A model generated the notes under the pieces. That model worked only from the letters and a program-made list of their open reading frames with translations. It searched no databases and had not been told where the DNA came from. From Pseudomonas fluorescens (lineage in GTDB: Bacteria; Pseudomonadota; Gammaproteobacteria; Pseudomonadales; Pseudomonadaceae), in the NCBI RefSeq assembly GCF_005938625.1, contig NZ_VCNJ01000006.1, positions 56,067 through 120,066 of the forward strand: a DNA stretch of 64,000 nt, given 5' to 3'. The translations under genes were made by a program, and so were the position numbers. Below are positions 18,510 to 27,062 of the stretch, one piece after another; position 1 is the stretch's first letter; every line of letters starts with the position of its first letter.

Positions 18510-21500
18510 TCATTGCTCGGCCTCATCGCCGGCAAAGGTGATGGGTTCGAAATAGGCTTCACTTCCGCCACCATCGGTACGCACGCTGAAGATGAATGTC
18601 CCGCCGGTGGGGCTGGAAACGACCACGCGCGTCTGCCCTTCCTGATTGGTGGATCCATCCGGTGGGCGGATGATCGCTTGATTGGCTTTCGCTGGCGCCA
18701 CGCTTACCGCGAACCATTTCAGATATACGTCTTTCCCGAGGTTGCCGTATCTGTCTTGCGCCGTTGCGTAAAGCTCGACTTCCTGCCCTCGGGGAACAAT
18801 CCCCAGCGGTATCGGGGATTTGAGCTCACCCGGAAATCCCATGCTGTGGGCATCAGAGCCGATAACGACGGGGGGGGCAGGCTCGGGCTCGAACAAGTCC
18901 AGCCAGTACAAGACCTGGTCTGTTCCCATGACCTCGCCAGGCCTGTATTCAACCTCGACCTGACCCTTTATATCGGTTGCTTTGTTTCTCATGGCCCCTA
19001 ATGTGGTCTGCCAGTAGACGTTGACACCCGAAAGGGGAATGTCTGCAGCATCTGTGACAGTCACTCTGTAGGTAGCTTTTTCACCCGGTTTTTTAGCAAT
19101 CAAACTGTTGCTATCGATGATTTCAGACCTGGTTTTGACCAATGCCTTGAGGTCGCCCGGTGCATGCACCAGTGGTACCTGCGCTCGGGACTCGTTCAGC
19201 AAGGCAAGCTCAGCGGCTTTGGCATAGGCCTCCTTGTCAACCGTCTCAGGCAGATTGCCGATCTGGAAAATCGTCGAGGCGTCCATGCCGGTTTTGCCTG
19301 ACAGCACGCGTACGCGCATCAACAGATCGAGTTCGATGAGATCTCCGAGCACCAGATTTCCAGACTTGTCGATAAGCCTCAGACTGTCGCGCACGTCCTG
19401 CGTGCTCCAGCCGAAAAACTCGGCCAGTCTGATGGACGAAGCCTGTTGCGCCAGCCTCAGTGCATTCCCTGTGATCTTAGGCAGGGCATTGACCTGGCGC
19501 AGGTAATCCAGCAGCTTTTGTGGCGGTTGCCGGCCAAGATCGAAAGCGCGTGTCAGCGTGCTCAAGTAGTACAGAGTGCGCACCGAGAGTTCAGGCTCGG
19601 CGTTCGGGTCCTTGCCAAACCAGACCTTGTGGCCGTAATCCAGGTAGTCCTGCAATAACTCGGCACTGAGGTTCAGTGTCATGGCCACTTCACTGCGCCG
19701 CCGCACTTCGGCCAGTAAATCGAACAATGGACCGCCAGCGTCACGACGTCCCTGTGCAATATGGGAAACCACCTGATCCAGCAAAAAGTGAGTCGTTGCC
19801 TTCGCCCAACTCAATATCGGTATGGTGTGCCCGGCCGGGATGCCGGCATAGACGGCCAACGTCTCCCTCAACAGTGATACCTGAGCATCCCGGGCCTGCA
19901 AAATTACTGCGAGCATGGTGTTCAAGAGGGAGTCATGCACAGACTTATCGAGTTCACCAAAAGCATTTTCCACAACCCACATGAGTTTCGAGCGCGCGAA
20001 AGCCTCGTACTCCTCTGGCGTTCCGGCGTAGGGCAACACCAGCCCGTAATGATCAACGAGCCCGCGCTCCTCCTTAGCGGTCGACAGCAAGTCCATCAGG
20101 GAGGCCGAGCCAATAGAAGGAACGCCTGCTGTCAAAAAGGCATCATTGGACAGCCGCGCAGCTGGCAGGAGGTTAGTGATCTGATCGAAAAATTGCAGGT
20201 CCGACTCGCTCGCTATGCTGACACGCTGCGGTACGGCAATGTGTTGCAACACCCAGAGCACCGACAGATTGCTTTGCTCGCACCATTGCACACAGGTGTC
20301 CATGGCTTCGACCAGACTGAGCACATCCGGTTTGCTGCTCGCCGAGGCGTTGATAAACGGCACGCCCGCCAAGCCGTCAAGCCATTGCTGCCCGCCCAAC
20401 AACGTCAGCATCAATACACCTTCGACCGGTGTCATGTTAAACAGCCGTGGCAGTATGACCAGGCGACAGAAACTGGAAACGATCGCCGGGGTGAGTATCA
20501 AGGTGTCTTCACGCTTGTATGCGCCGGCGACCGCCAGCGCCAGATAATGATAGGTCTGCAGATCGATACCCAAGCCATTGCACAGCTGACTGATCGTCAG
20601 ATCGGCCTCACCGGGTACCGGCGTCACCGGGAACAATCCATCACCGAGCTTCAAGGGTTCGCGATATGCCCCTTGACCATTGAAGATCTGATCGAATTGC
20701 GAAAGGGTTTCGCCACGACCATAGATCGACAATTGGTCAACAATGACAGCGAAATCCGCCGCCGTGCAGCGATAGCGTTCGCGCAAATGCTGGAACAACC
20801 CCAGGGCATGCACGACGTTGGCCGATATCTCCCATGTCGGCGCACGGTCAGTGCTACGAGCTTCAGCTCTGATTGCCGCCGACAACAGGCTATCCACCTG
20901 TTCGCTTGGCAACTCGAGCCAGTTGTCCAGGCGCAATTTGCGGTTCATCCGGTCGATTGCAGTCAGACCTGCCTGGGTCTCGGGATAAATTGTCAGCCTG
21001 TTGAGATGTTCCGCTTCTGTGTAGTTGATCCGGATACCGGGGTGCACATTGGCGTTGATATAAACGGAACCAGAACGCGCACTTTCCGCAGATACGTCCG
21101 GATCGTCGACATAGTCGATGTTCGCCGAGCGCACCGGTGCAAAATCCCCCACCGATAACAACCGTTCGATCTCCACTGCTCCGAGTTTGGTTGCTTCACC
21201 AAAATAACTGACCTGATTGAGGTTCCCCCAGGAGGGCCCGACAGTACCGAAGTTGTCTCGATAAAAGTCCTCAGCATGCTTAATAACGTACATAGGCTCA
21301 GTCAGCAGATTTCGCTGATACGGGCCCAGCCGCGAGGCATGCGCCAGCGCCCGAGTGTTACGGACAGCACTGACAACCGACGGCAGGAAATAGGGGTAGG
21401 ACAGATCGATGGTACGGCCGAAATCCCCCACCGAAAGTCCTTTGGAGCGCGCCACACCGTCAATCGTGACCCAATGCTGATAGTAAGGCAGGCCATTGGG

Positions 21501-22130
21501 ATAGCGCGCGGTGATCAAGGCATCTTCGATCGACCCTGGTTGCTCTGCCGTGATGAATTTCTCCAGCACCGCGATGATGATGTCGACCGACGACACCGCC
21601 TGATACACCGCTGGCCCGTCGACAGACAGCAACCTCAAGTCGGTACGGCGGTCATGCAGCGGAAGCTTTTGTGTCGCGTCACCAACAGACTCGATACGCA
21701 GTAGAACCCAGCGCAGCAGATCGATCAGGTATGCCACGGGCGAGATGCATGATTCCAACGCCTCGGGAGGGCACATGCTATCGAATGGGGTTTCGAAGAT
21801 AATCTCGTATTTCGGGCCATCAACCATCGACAGCAACCCGCTCGACGGATCGGTCGGTGTGGTTTTATCGCCCTTCAAAGTGTGCTCGATAAACTCACGC
21901 CGGATATACGTGACGTAACTGTTGGCCCGCCGGATGAGCTGTCGGGCGTCGTCCACACTGAGCTGGTGCTCACTGACCAAGGCCTGAGCGCCTTTTTCCA
22001 CCAGCGGGAAAATCGAACCGCCCTGCTCAAGATAAGACCTCAGCTTCCCCAGCCCGGCGTTTTCTTGGATTTGTGCTTCGCCAAATATTTGCTCGAACAT
22101 CTGCACAACGGGGCGGGACGCAGCAGTCAT
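18510..22130 (-). CDS. Tc toxin subunit A, N-terminal half (TcaA-like, VRP1 domain) with fused Ig-like C terminus
   Basis: This is the first half of a split TcA, 1206 residues from the ATG at 22130. That start has an AAGGA site about 9 nt upstream; longer in-frame extensions run into the lux-box palindrome and are rejected. Residues 1-150 have the VRP1/SpvA-like signature, ending in MCPPEALESCISPVAYLIDL, conserved across TcA proteins. The middle is alpha-helical shell sequence. The last 200 or so residues differ from the shell: they read as two invasin/Big_1-like Ig modules (ATYRVTVTDAADIPLSGVNV and EVELYATAQDRYGNLGKDVY). This gene leads the tcaA-tcaB-Ig operon and is preceded by a lux-box-like site. 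Assignment to TcA is firm; the Ig fusion is my reading of the sequence. Confidence 0.87.
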   Translation of the reverse strand: MTAASRPVVQMFEQIFGEAQIQENAGLGKLRSYLEQGGSIFPLVEKGAQALVSEHQLSVDDARQLIRRANSYVTYIRREFIEHTLKGDKTTPTDPSSGLLSMVDGPKYEIIFETPFDSMCPPEALESCISPVAYLIDLLRWVLLRIESVGDATQKLPLHDRRTDLRLLSVDGPAVYQAVSSVDIIIAVLEKFITAEQPGSIEDALITARYPNGLPYYQHWVTIDGVARSKGLSVGDFGRTIDLSYPYFLPSVVSAVRNTRALAHASRLGPYQRNLLTEPMYVIKHAEDFYRDNFGTVGPSWGNLNQVSYFGEATKLGAVEIERLLSVGDFAPVRSANIDYVDDPDVSAESARSGSVYINANVHPGIRINYTEAEHLNRLTIYPETQAGLTAIDRMNRKLRLDNWLELPSEQVDSLLSAAIRAEARSTDRAPTWEISANVVHALGLFQHLRERYRCTAADFAVIVDQLSIYGRGETLSQFDQIFNGQGAYREPLKLGDGLFPVTPVPGEADLTISQLCNGLGIDLQTYHYLALAVAGAYKREDTLILTPAIVSSFCRLVILPRLFNMTPVEGVLMLTLLGGQQWLDGLAGVPFINASASSKPDVLSLVEAMDTCVQWCEQSNLSVLWVLQHIAVPQRVSIASESDLQFFDQITNLLPAARLSNDAFLTAGVPSIGSASLMDLLSTAKEERGLVDHYGLVLPYAGTPEEYEAFARSKLMWVVENAFGELDKSVHDSLLNTMLAVILQARDAQVSLLRETLAVYAGIPAGHTIPILSWAKATTHFLLDQVVSHIAQGRRDAGGPLFDLLAEVRRRSEVAMTLNLSAELLQDYLDYGHKVWFGKDPNAEPELSVRTLYYLSTLTRAFDLGRQPPQKLLDYLRQVNALPKITGNALRLAQQASSIRLAEFFGWSTQDVRDSLRLIDKSGNLVLGDLIELDLLMRVRVLSGKTGMDASTIFQIGNLPETVDKEAYAKAAELALLNESRAQVPLVHAPGDLKALVKTRSEIIDSNSLIAKKPGEKATYRVTVTDAADIPLSGVNVYWQTTLGAMRNKATDIKGQVEVEYRPGEVMGTDQVLYWLDLFEPEPAPPVVIGSDAHSMGFPGELKSPIPLGIVPRGQEVELYATAQDRYGNLGKDVYLKWFAVSVAPAKANQAIIRPPDGSTNQEGQTRVVVSSPTGGTFIFSVRTDGGGSEAYFEPITFAGDEAEQ

Positions 22131-22159
22131 GATCAATATCCTTGAGACGATAGCGGGTT

Positions 22160-22191
22160 CCGGCAATCTGACGTCAACATCAGATTGCCGG
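22160..22191 (-). promoter_or_regulatory. 12-bp hairpin in the tcaA-like 5' leader
   Basis: A perfect inverted repeat CCGGCAATCTGA / TCAGATTGCCGG encloses an 8-nt loop. It sits between the predicted transcription start (near 22200) and the ribosome site of the gene starting at 22130. No T run follows, so it is not a normal terminator. It could stabilise the mRNA 5' end or be a regulator or RNA-binding site. Its role is unknown. Confidence 0.6.
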
Positions 22192-22204
22192 TCGGTGTGT
22201 AAGG

Positions 22205-22211
22205 ATTTAGC
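22205..22211 (-). promoter_or_regulatory. Candidate -10 element of the tcaA-like promoter
   Basis: On the minus strand the heptamer GCTAAAT lies 31-36 bp downstream of the centre of the lux-box-like palindrome. This is the same offset as GCTAAT downstream of the box at 28600. It fits a LuxR-type class II promoter in which the box replaces the -35 element. Confidence 0.4.
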
Positions 22212-22231
22212 GCTTTTGAGTGACATTCGCC

Positions 22232-22251
22232 TACTGTCAGATCTGACAGTA
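22232..22251. promoter_or_regulatory. Lux-box-like operator A (upstream of tcaA-like gene)
   Basis: TACTGTCAGATCTGACAGTA is a perfect 20-bp palindrome centred about 111 bp upstream of the ATG at 22130. It matches the other three boxes in this window and has the CTG-N10-CAG form of lux boxes recognised by LuxR-type regulators. Confidence 0.78.
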
Positions 22252-22278
22252 TTTATGACCACTCATCGGGAAATAGTG

Positions 22279-25200
22279 TTATGAGCGTTTCGAAGAACCA
22301 GGCTCGACCTCAAAACGCTTGCTATCAACCCAGTCAGAGCCTTTCTCAGCATCGTTGAGGCTCTGCCTGAATCGAGACCATTGCCCTCCCGTCATCAGCG
22401 ACGGTCCGGCCTGCGCTTGCCAGCCATTCAAGGGATCGACGGGAATGCTCGCGCTCAGTACCAGATCCGGGTTGAACCAGCTCACGACTGCTCCGACGCC
22501 TTGGCGACCGTTGCCCGCCAGGGACACCGGGTTAGCCACCCAACTCCCCGGCGCCGGCACCTCAATGGTGGGCACGTAAGTGCTCAGCACAATCGGGCGC
22601 GTTGCTGGCGCCGATTCGAATTCGCCGAGCGCCGAGACCACCTCCAGCAAAGAATCGCCACCAGGCTGGTCGAGTTCCAGCCTCACCCACCAAGTGCGAT
22701 CGGCCCTCACAGGCGCACTTTGATGTGTACTGCCCACCTTGACCGTGACTGTGTCGCCCGACACACCGAAACCGGACACCACCAATACCCGCCCGGCATG
22801 ATCATCTGTCGTCGGGGTTTCGATATCAGGGGCTTTCGGGACGACCTGATAGGTCACCCGATCACTGTCCCTCGAAGTTTGAGGGTCACCGTCATTGGCG
22901 TAAATTTGCAGGGCCCAGATGGTTTTATGACCCACCGGCAAGGTCACCTCGGCATTCCAGTTGCCTGCGCTATCTACAGCCGCTTCGGTGAGTGGCGCAG
23001 AAGTATCGCCGAGCATCCATACCTCGACCCGTGCGTACGGCATACCCTTCCCGGAGAGCTGCGAAGTGCGTGGCAACTTTTGTCCGCCGTTCGGCCAGGT
23101 AATCTCCGGAGGGGGTACAACCGCCTTGAATATGCGTCGCTCACTTCGCTTGAAAGGCCGCCCGTAGATGGTTTGCTCAGCCTGGATGACATGCTCATCA
23201 AACGCCAGCCCCGTGAGGGCAATTGACCATTCGCCATCAGTGAGCACGGGTTGTTCTGGAGTCAGATAATCGCGGAATCGATCATCCCACAATCGCATCG
23301 TGGCGCCCTTCATGCCGCCCGTGCCGGTGACGGATATGTCACGGGGTACTTCACTGCCTTCCAGCGGATAAGTGATGACCGGTTGCTCTATCACTGGATA
23401 AACCGTGAAAGTCCTGTCCACTTTCGGTGAATCCTGCCCTGCTGCAACCTGCTGCACTTCGATCTTGTGAGGGGTATTCCCGCTAAAGGGGGTGGGTCGC
23501 TGGAACGTCCAGACCTCTGCAACAACAGGCACTTCATACGTCTTTGGATCACCGCTGAAGTTGATGAGCACCTTGGCTCCCGACCAACCGGTGCCGCTGA
23601 ATTCCGGGGAAAGCCCCTCTTCGGAAGGTACGTTGAGTCCGGGCGCCAATGGGGGAATAGTGACGTTGAGGACGCACCAGGTGGGTGACCATTGACCATT
23701 CAAAACTTGTTTGATGTGGACTTCCCGATTGTTTGAGGGTCCCCACTCTGCCGATGCTGTGGTTGACCATTCATTACCGACAACATCTTTCGTTGGCGCG
23801 GCCAGGTTGGCACTGTTGGGATGACGAACGTGCACCGTGGCGCCATTGAAACCTTTGCCGCTGAAGGTCGGCCGGTATTCCACGGTGTGCTTCAAATCGC
23901 TGACATCAGGCAGCGCTTTGTTCAGGGTGAATTGCAGGGGCGGTGAGTCGATCCAGCCGCCGGCGCCATCGGACAACCTCTGAACAATGGTCAGTGTGTA
24001 TGTACCCACCGGCCAGTTCGTCGCGATGGTTTCCCATGTGCCATTCGCCACGACAGCAGAGGGCGGGGGTGTTGTAATCGGGCCACTGTTGATAGTGATC
24101 TGCACGGTGGCGCGGTCATGCCCCGCTCCAGCGAATTTCACCGTGGTGTCAGTGGGATAGGTGACGACAGGGGCGGTCAACTTGGGGGGGCGGATTTTGA
24201 AGGGACGGGCAACGCTGGGCGTGGATGGAATGCCATCCACTTCCTGCACTGCTACGAGTGACAGCACTCCTGGGTCCAGGCCTGTCAGTGCTGCGTTCCA
24301 ATTTCCGGCCGCCACGCCGGGAATACTGATCAACGGCGGATCGCCGGCCAGATCCTTGAAAATCTTGATGGTCGCGTTTGCCACCGCGCCATTCCCGGTA
24401 AGGATGAACGCTGTGTTTTGTAGGCTTGCCGCAGGAGGCCCGGAGATCAGCAACACGGGAGGCCGGATATGCAGTGTCAGCGGTTGGCTACGGCCGGAGC
24501 GGACGTTATTGAAAATCTGTTCGACGACGAGACTGAGCTTACCCGACGGTACTCCAGTGAGCGAAATACTCCAGGCACCATTGTCCGCGGGCACGGTGCC
24601 CGAGCCATAAAGCGGAGTGTTGCCCACGGGAGGCAGAACCTCCAGCCGGGCGCCGGGCGTACCGTTGTTACCTTCCAACCGGAAAGACTGGTCGTTCAAT
24701 GAAGACGGTAGTGGTTTCAGGATGTTCGGCGGGGACAAGAAGACAAAGTCATGATCGGGGCCTCGCTTGGATTGGTACCCCTCCAAGATCTGCTCAGCAA
24801 AAAATGTATAGCTGCCACCCTCGAACGCATAGTTACTGGTAGCACTCCATGAGCCATTGGCCTGAACCGGAATGTCACTTAGTACTTTTGTAAAGGTTTT
24901 TGTAATGTAAACGTTAACAGTTGCGCCCGGGCACGCATTGTTACCACTAATGGTCAAAGGGTTGCCCGCTGTGGGCGCTTTGACTATTGAGGCGATGACG
25001 GGTGGGAACAGCACCAAAAAATTGAATTTATCCGAATCAAGGTAATCACCGATCCCACCACCATCTTGTCGTATAAAAGCATTATAAAAACCTTGTGACA
25101 ATGGATCTGAGTCTATGCGAAACACCCCGATGGCGGAAACATGAACTTTTTTACTCAACGCTTGATTCGTATCGAAATCATACAACTGCATATCAACATT

Positions 25201-25662
25201 AAAGTAAGAACTTTCACCGGAGATACCTACAACTCGCCCTGGATAAACCTTATCACTCAAGTAAGGGATTACCGGGGGAATAAGCATCCAAAACCAACCC
25301 GAGTCGTACCATTTACCCCACTGACCGCCCTTTCCGTACCGATAATGAATAGCTGTGCTGCCGGGTATGCGAGATTCACTGAACGGAATGTACACTGGAT
25401 TGGAAATACCCCTGGAAAATGTACTCAAATACATATTACTGCCGCTGTAATAGTGAACTTCGAACTCATCATCACCAGGCGTAACTAATGGCGCAATAAA
25501 AGGTTTTTTAATGTTGCCGATCATTCCGCTTTTCGGGTAGATCAGATCCCGACGTTCAAGTAACACACCAGGTTCCTCCGGTTTATCAGTTCTTATAAAC
25601 TCAATCCCCTCTTTACTGGATTCCTCATCAAGCGGTTTATCGTCATTCGTTTCGTTATTCAT
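22279..25662 (-). CDS. Ten-repeat Ig-like domain protein under its own lux-box promoter
   Basis: This 1127-residue protein has no signal peptide and opens with a hydrophilic acidic stretch (MNNETNDDKPLDEESSKEG). Residues 60-215 are a unique region rich in Tyr, Trp and Gly. About ten tandem Ig-like repeats of 85-92 residues follow (roughly 220-1120). Each begins near PP.I..P and contains a G.G..GA.V.V centre, a GxW strand (GSWSATSN, GAWSISLTG, GNWNAEVTL, GEWSIALTG) and an S..S..R.F closing strand. Similar tandem folds occur in bacterial adhesins. The start has a GAGGCG site, and a lux-box-like site lies 81 bp upstream. It is transcribed in the same direction as the split-TcA operon just downstream. 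The N-terminal coding region looks more A+T-rich than the rest. Role unknown; an accessory Tc or surface-binding protein is inference. Confidence 0.75.
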   Translation of the reverse strand: MNNETNDDKPLDEESSKEGIEFIRTDKPEEPGVLLERRDLIYPKSGMIGNIKKPFIAPLVTPGDDEFEVHYYSGSNMYLSTFSRGISNPVYIPFSESRIPGSTAIHYRYGKGGQWGKWYDSGWFWMLIPPVIPYLSDKVYPGRVVGISGESSYFNVDMQLYDFDTNQALSKKVHVSAIGVFRIDSDPLSQGFYNAFIRQDGGGIGDYLDSDKFNFLVLFPPVIASIVKAPTAGNPLTISGNNACPGATVNVYITKTFTKVLSDIPVQANGSWSATSNYAFEGGSYTFFAEQILEGYQSKRGPDHDFVFLSPPNILKPLPSSLNDQSFRLEGNNGTPGARLEVLPPVGNTPLYGSGTVPADNGAWSISLTGVPSGKLSLVVEQIFNNVRSGRSQPLTLHIRPPVLLISGPPAASLQNTAFILTGNGAVANATIKIFKDLAGDPPLISIPGVAAGNWNAALTGLDPGVLSLVAVQEVDGIPSTPSVARPFKIRPPKLTAPVVTYPTDTTVKFAGAGHDRATVQITINSGPITTPPPSAVVANGTWETIATNWPVGTYTLTIVQRLSDGAGGWIDSPPLQFTLNKALPDVSDLKHTVEYRPTFSGKGFNGATVHVRHPNSANLAAPTKDVVGNEWSTTASAEWGPSNNREVHIKQVLNGQWSPTWCVLNVTIPPLAPGLNVPSEEGLSPEFSGTGWSGAKVLINFSGDPKTYEVPVVAEVWTFQRPTPFSGNTPHKIEVQQVAAGQDSPKVDRTFTVYPVIEQPVITYPLEGSEVPRDISVTGTGGMKGATMRLWDDRFRDYLTPEQPVLTDGEWSIALTGLAFDEHVIQAEQTIYGRPFKRSERRIFKAVVPPPEITWPNGGQKLPRTSQLSGKGMPYARVEVWMLGDTSAPLTEAAVDSAGNWNAEVTLPVGHKTIWALQIYANDGDPQTSRDSDRVTYQVVPKAPDIETPTTDDHAGRVLVVSGFGVSGDTVTVKVGSTHQSAPVRADRTWWVRLELDQPGGDSLLEVVSALGEFESAPATRPIVLSTYVPTIEVPAPGSWVANPVSLAGNGRQGVGAVVSWFNPDLVLSASIPVDPLNGWQAQAGPSLMTGGQWSRFRQSLNDAEKGSDWVDSKRFEVEPGSSKRS

Positions 25663-25733
25663 GATCCAGCGCCTCGACGAACTGAAAGTTGCTATTTTCG
25701 TCTCTCAGTGAATCGACAACGTTGATGCTCCGC

Positions 25734-25753
25734 ACCTGTCAACTCTGACAGTC
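25734..25753. promoter_or_regulatory. Lux-box-like operator B (upstream of ten-repeat Ig gene)
   Basis: ACCTGTCAACTCTGACAGTC is the least perfect copy. The arms CTGTCA and TGACAG are intact but the two central left bases differ. It matches 16 of 20 bases of the box at 37979 and is centred about 81 bp upstream of the ATG at 25662. Confidence 0.65.
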
Positions 25754-25784
25754 CTGACGAACGGTAGTTTTCTCGCACGGCGAT

Positions 25785-25810
25785 GCCTGATGGATGTCGA
25801 TCCATCAGGC
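25785..25810. other. Strong hairpin between lux-box B and the PilZ gene
   Basis: An 11-bp perfect stem GCCTGATGGAT / ATCCATCAGGC with a GTCG loop lies downstream of the leftward PilZ gene. No T run follows in either direction, so it may be a rho-dependent end or mRNA 3'-protection structure for PilZ. It also separates PilZ transcription from the lux-box promoter. Confidence 0.4.
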
Positions 25811-25912
25811 CATTGAGATGAAACCCTTACTGGCGGAAATACCGCTGGGTAACGAGTGGCTGACTGCCACGGCCCGACATTTTGTTGTTCGCAGGGCTTT
25901 GGGGGAATTTGC

Positions 25913-26272
25913 TCAAGCCGAAGCCGGCAACGATTGAAAACTGAAATACTGCTGCAACGCCTGCACCAACTGGCCAAATTCCGGCGGTGGTTGTATCAGG
26001 ATGAACCCGGCGTCGTAATGCAGCGGCGTGGCGTCTTCATGGCACCATACGCAGCATGCGGTGAAGTCGATGACTTGCTGGCGGCCATCGCTGGCGGGGA
26101 TTTTCAGGCGTAACTGGAAGTCCACCCCGATCATCATCGGCAACTGGCTGATCAGCATCAGCCCGTCTGCGGACACGTTGCCGAGAAAACCGATGGGCTT
26201 GTCGGTGACGCTGTTGAACACTCTGAGGAAATACGGCAACTGGTGCCGTTCGATCCGGCGGTCGGTAAACAT
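25913..26272 (-). CDS. PilZ domain-containing protein
   Basis: This 119-residue cytosolic protein opens MFTDRRIERHQLPYFLRVFN and continues GFLGNVSADGLMLIS. The RRIERH and (N/D)xSxxG elements form the classic PilZ cyclic-di-GMP binding site (RxxxR...D/NxSxxG). It probably links c-di-GMP level to surface behaviour. The start at 26272 is preferred because it places the RxxxR motif at the usual N-terminal position. A GTG 39 bp upstream is possible but adds unconserved residues. The gene is monocistronic, between lux-box B and a TPR-type lipoprotein. Confidence 0.88.
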   Translation of the reverse strand: MFTDRRIERHQLPYFLRVFNSVTDKPIGFLGNVSADGLMLISQLPMMIGVDFQLRLKIPASDGRQQVIDFTACCVWCHEDATPLHYDAGFILIQPPPEFGQLVQALQQYFSFQSLPASA

Positions 26273-26416
26273 GCGCAGTTCGCCATGCAAGGCTCTATCA
26301 CAGAGCCGCACCTTTGCTTCGGAACGTGCCTGTGTTGCAGGCCCGCTCTCCCCGCTTCCGGTGTGACGGTCGCTACGTCGCCGTCACCTGACCACTTGCC
26401 AGTCGCAGGTGTTGCT

Positions 26417-26446
26417 CCGGGTTTACAGATTCAGCTCTAAACCCGG
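26417..26446. terminator. Possible hairpin terminator downstream of the lipoprotein gene
   Basis: A 9-bp stem CCGGGTTTA / TAAACCCGG with a 12-nt loop lies 58 nt past the stop of the leftward lipoprotein gene. No clear T run follows, so termination strength is uncertain. Confidence 0.35.
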
Positions 26447-26503
26447 GTTATTCGACTATAGCTCAGCTTGTACACACGGCCAGATTTTGTATGACAACTG
26501 TCA

Positions 26504-26890
26504 TCAGAAGCGGGTCGGGCGCACCACGGCAGCGGCGCTGCGTGTCGGGTAATGGCCCAGGCTCTGCAAGGTTTCCAGACGCGCGCGGGCGCGGTAGGCG
26601 TATTCGCTGTTGGGGTATGAGGCAATGATGAACTGGTAGGTCTGCGCCGCGTCGACAAACATTTTCTGCCGTTCCAGGCACTGGCCGCGCATCATCGACA
26701 CTTCCGGCCATACGTACGGGCGGGCACGGCTGGCGCGTTCGACCTTGGACAGTTCGAGCATGACCTGCTCGCAGTTACCGCGATCATAGGCGCTATAGGC
26801 ATTGTTCAAATGATGGTTCATCGACCAACGGGTGCAGCCCGTAACGGCGAGGACGCTGAGGGCAAGGGCGGCAATGGGTACGAATCGCAT
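26504..26890 (-). CDS. TPR-like lipoprotein
   Basis: This 128-residue protein has a lipoprotein signal (MRFVPIAALALSVLAVTGC) with lipobox V-T-G-C at Cys19. The mature part has tetratricopeptide-like helices (LNNAYSAYDRGNCEQVMLEL, then AQTYQFIIASYPNSEYAYRA). It resembles small outer-membrane TPR lipoproteins that scaffold envelope complexes. A basic, low-complexity C terminus ends in RPTRF. The start ATG at 26890 follows a GGAGAACC ribosome site. It is divergent from pyruvate kinase. Specific partner unknown. Confidence 0.82.
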   Translation of the reverse strand: MRFVPIAALALSVLAVTGCTRWSMNHHLNNAYSAYDRGNCEQVMLELSKVERASRARPYVWPEVSMMRGQCLERQKMFVDAAQTYQFIIASYPNSEYAYRARARLETLQSLGHYPTRSAAAVVRPTRF

Positions 26891-27062
26891 GAAGGTTCTC
26901 CTGTCTTGAGCAATGTATCGACCCAGGGTCGGAAATCTTCAGGCGCGTTTGTCCCAAAGTTACCGTGTTCAATAAAGAAACCATTAAGTAGTGCATTCGA
27001 ACAATGACTACACCCTCCGAGCATAGTAGCCTTCGCTAGCGCTTGAACTCAGGAGTCTTTGC

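Noticed and set aside
14354..22130. Split TcA as a pseudogene caused by frameshift
   Set aside because: Both halves have their own start, ribosome site and intact conserved ends, and the combined length is normal. TcaA/TcaB pairs are established elsewhere.
22131..22262. Longer TcaA-like start at 22262 or 22226
   Set aside because: These would run through the lux-box palindrome and the predicted promoter and hairpin. The ATG at 22130 has an AAGGA site and family-like sequence after it.
26487..26501. ATGACAACTGTCAT as a possible fifth lux-box-like site
   Set aside because: The half-sites are reversed (TGACA...TGTCA instead of CTGTCA...TGACAG) and the spacing is wrong. It lies just past the lipoprotein stop and not before a start.
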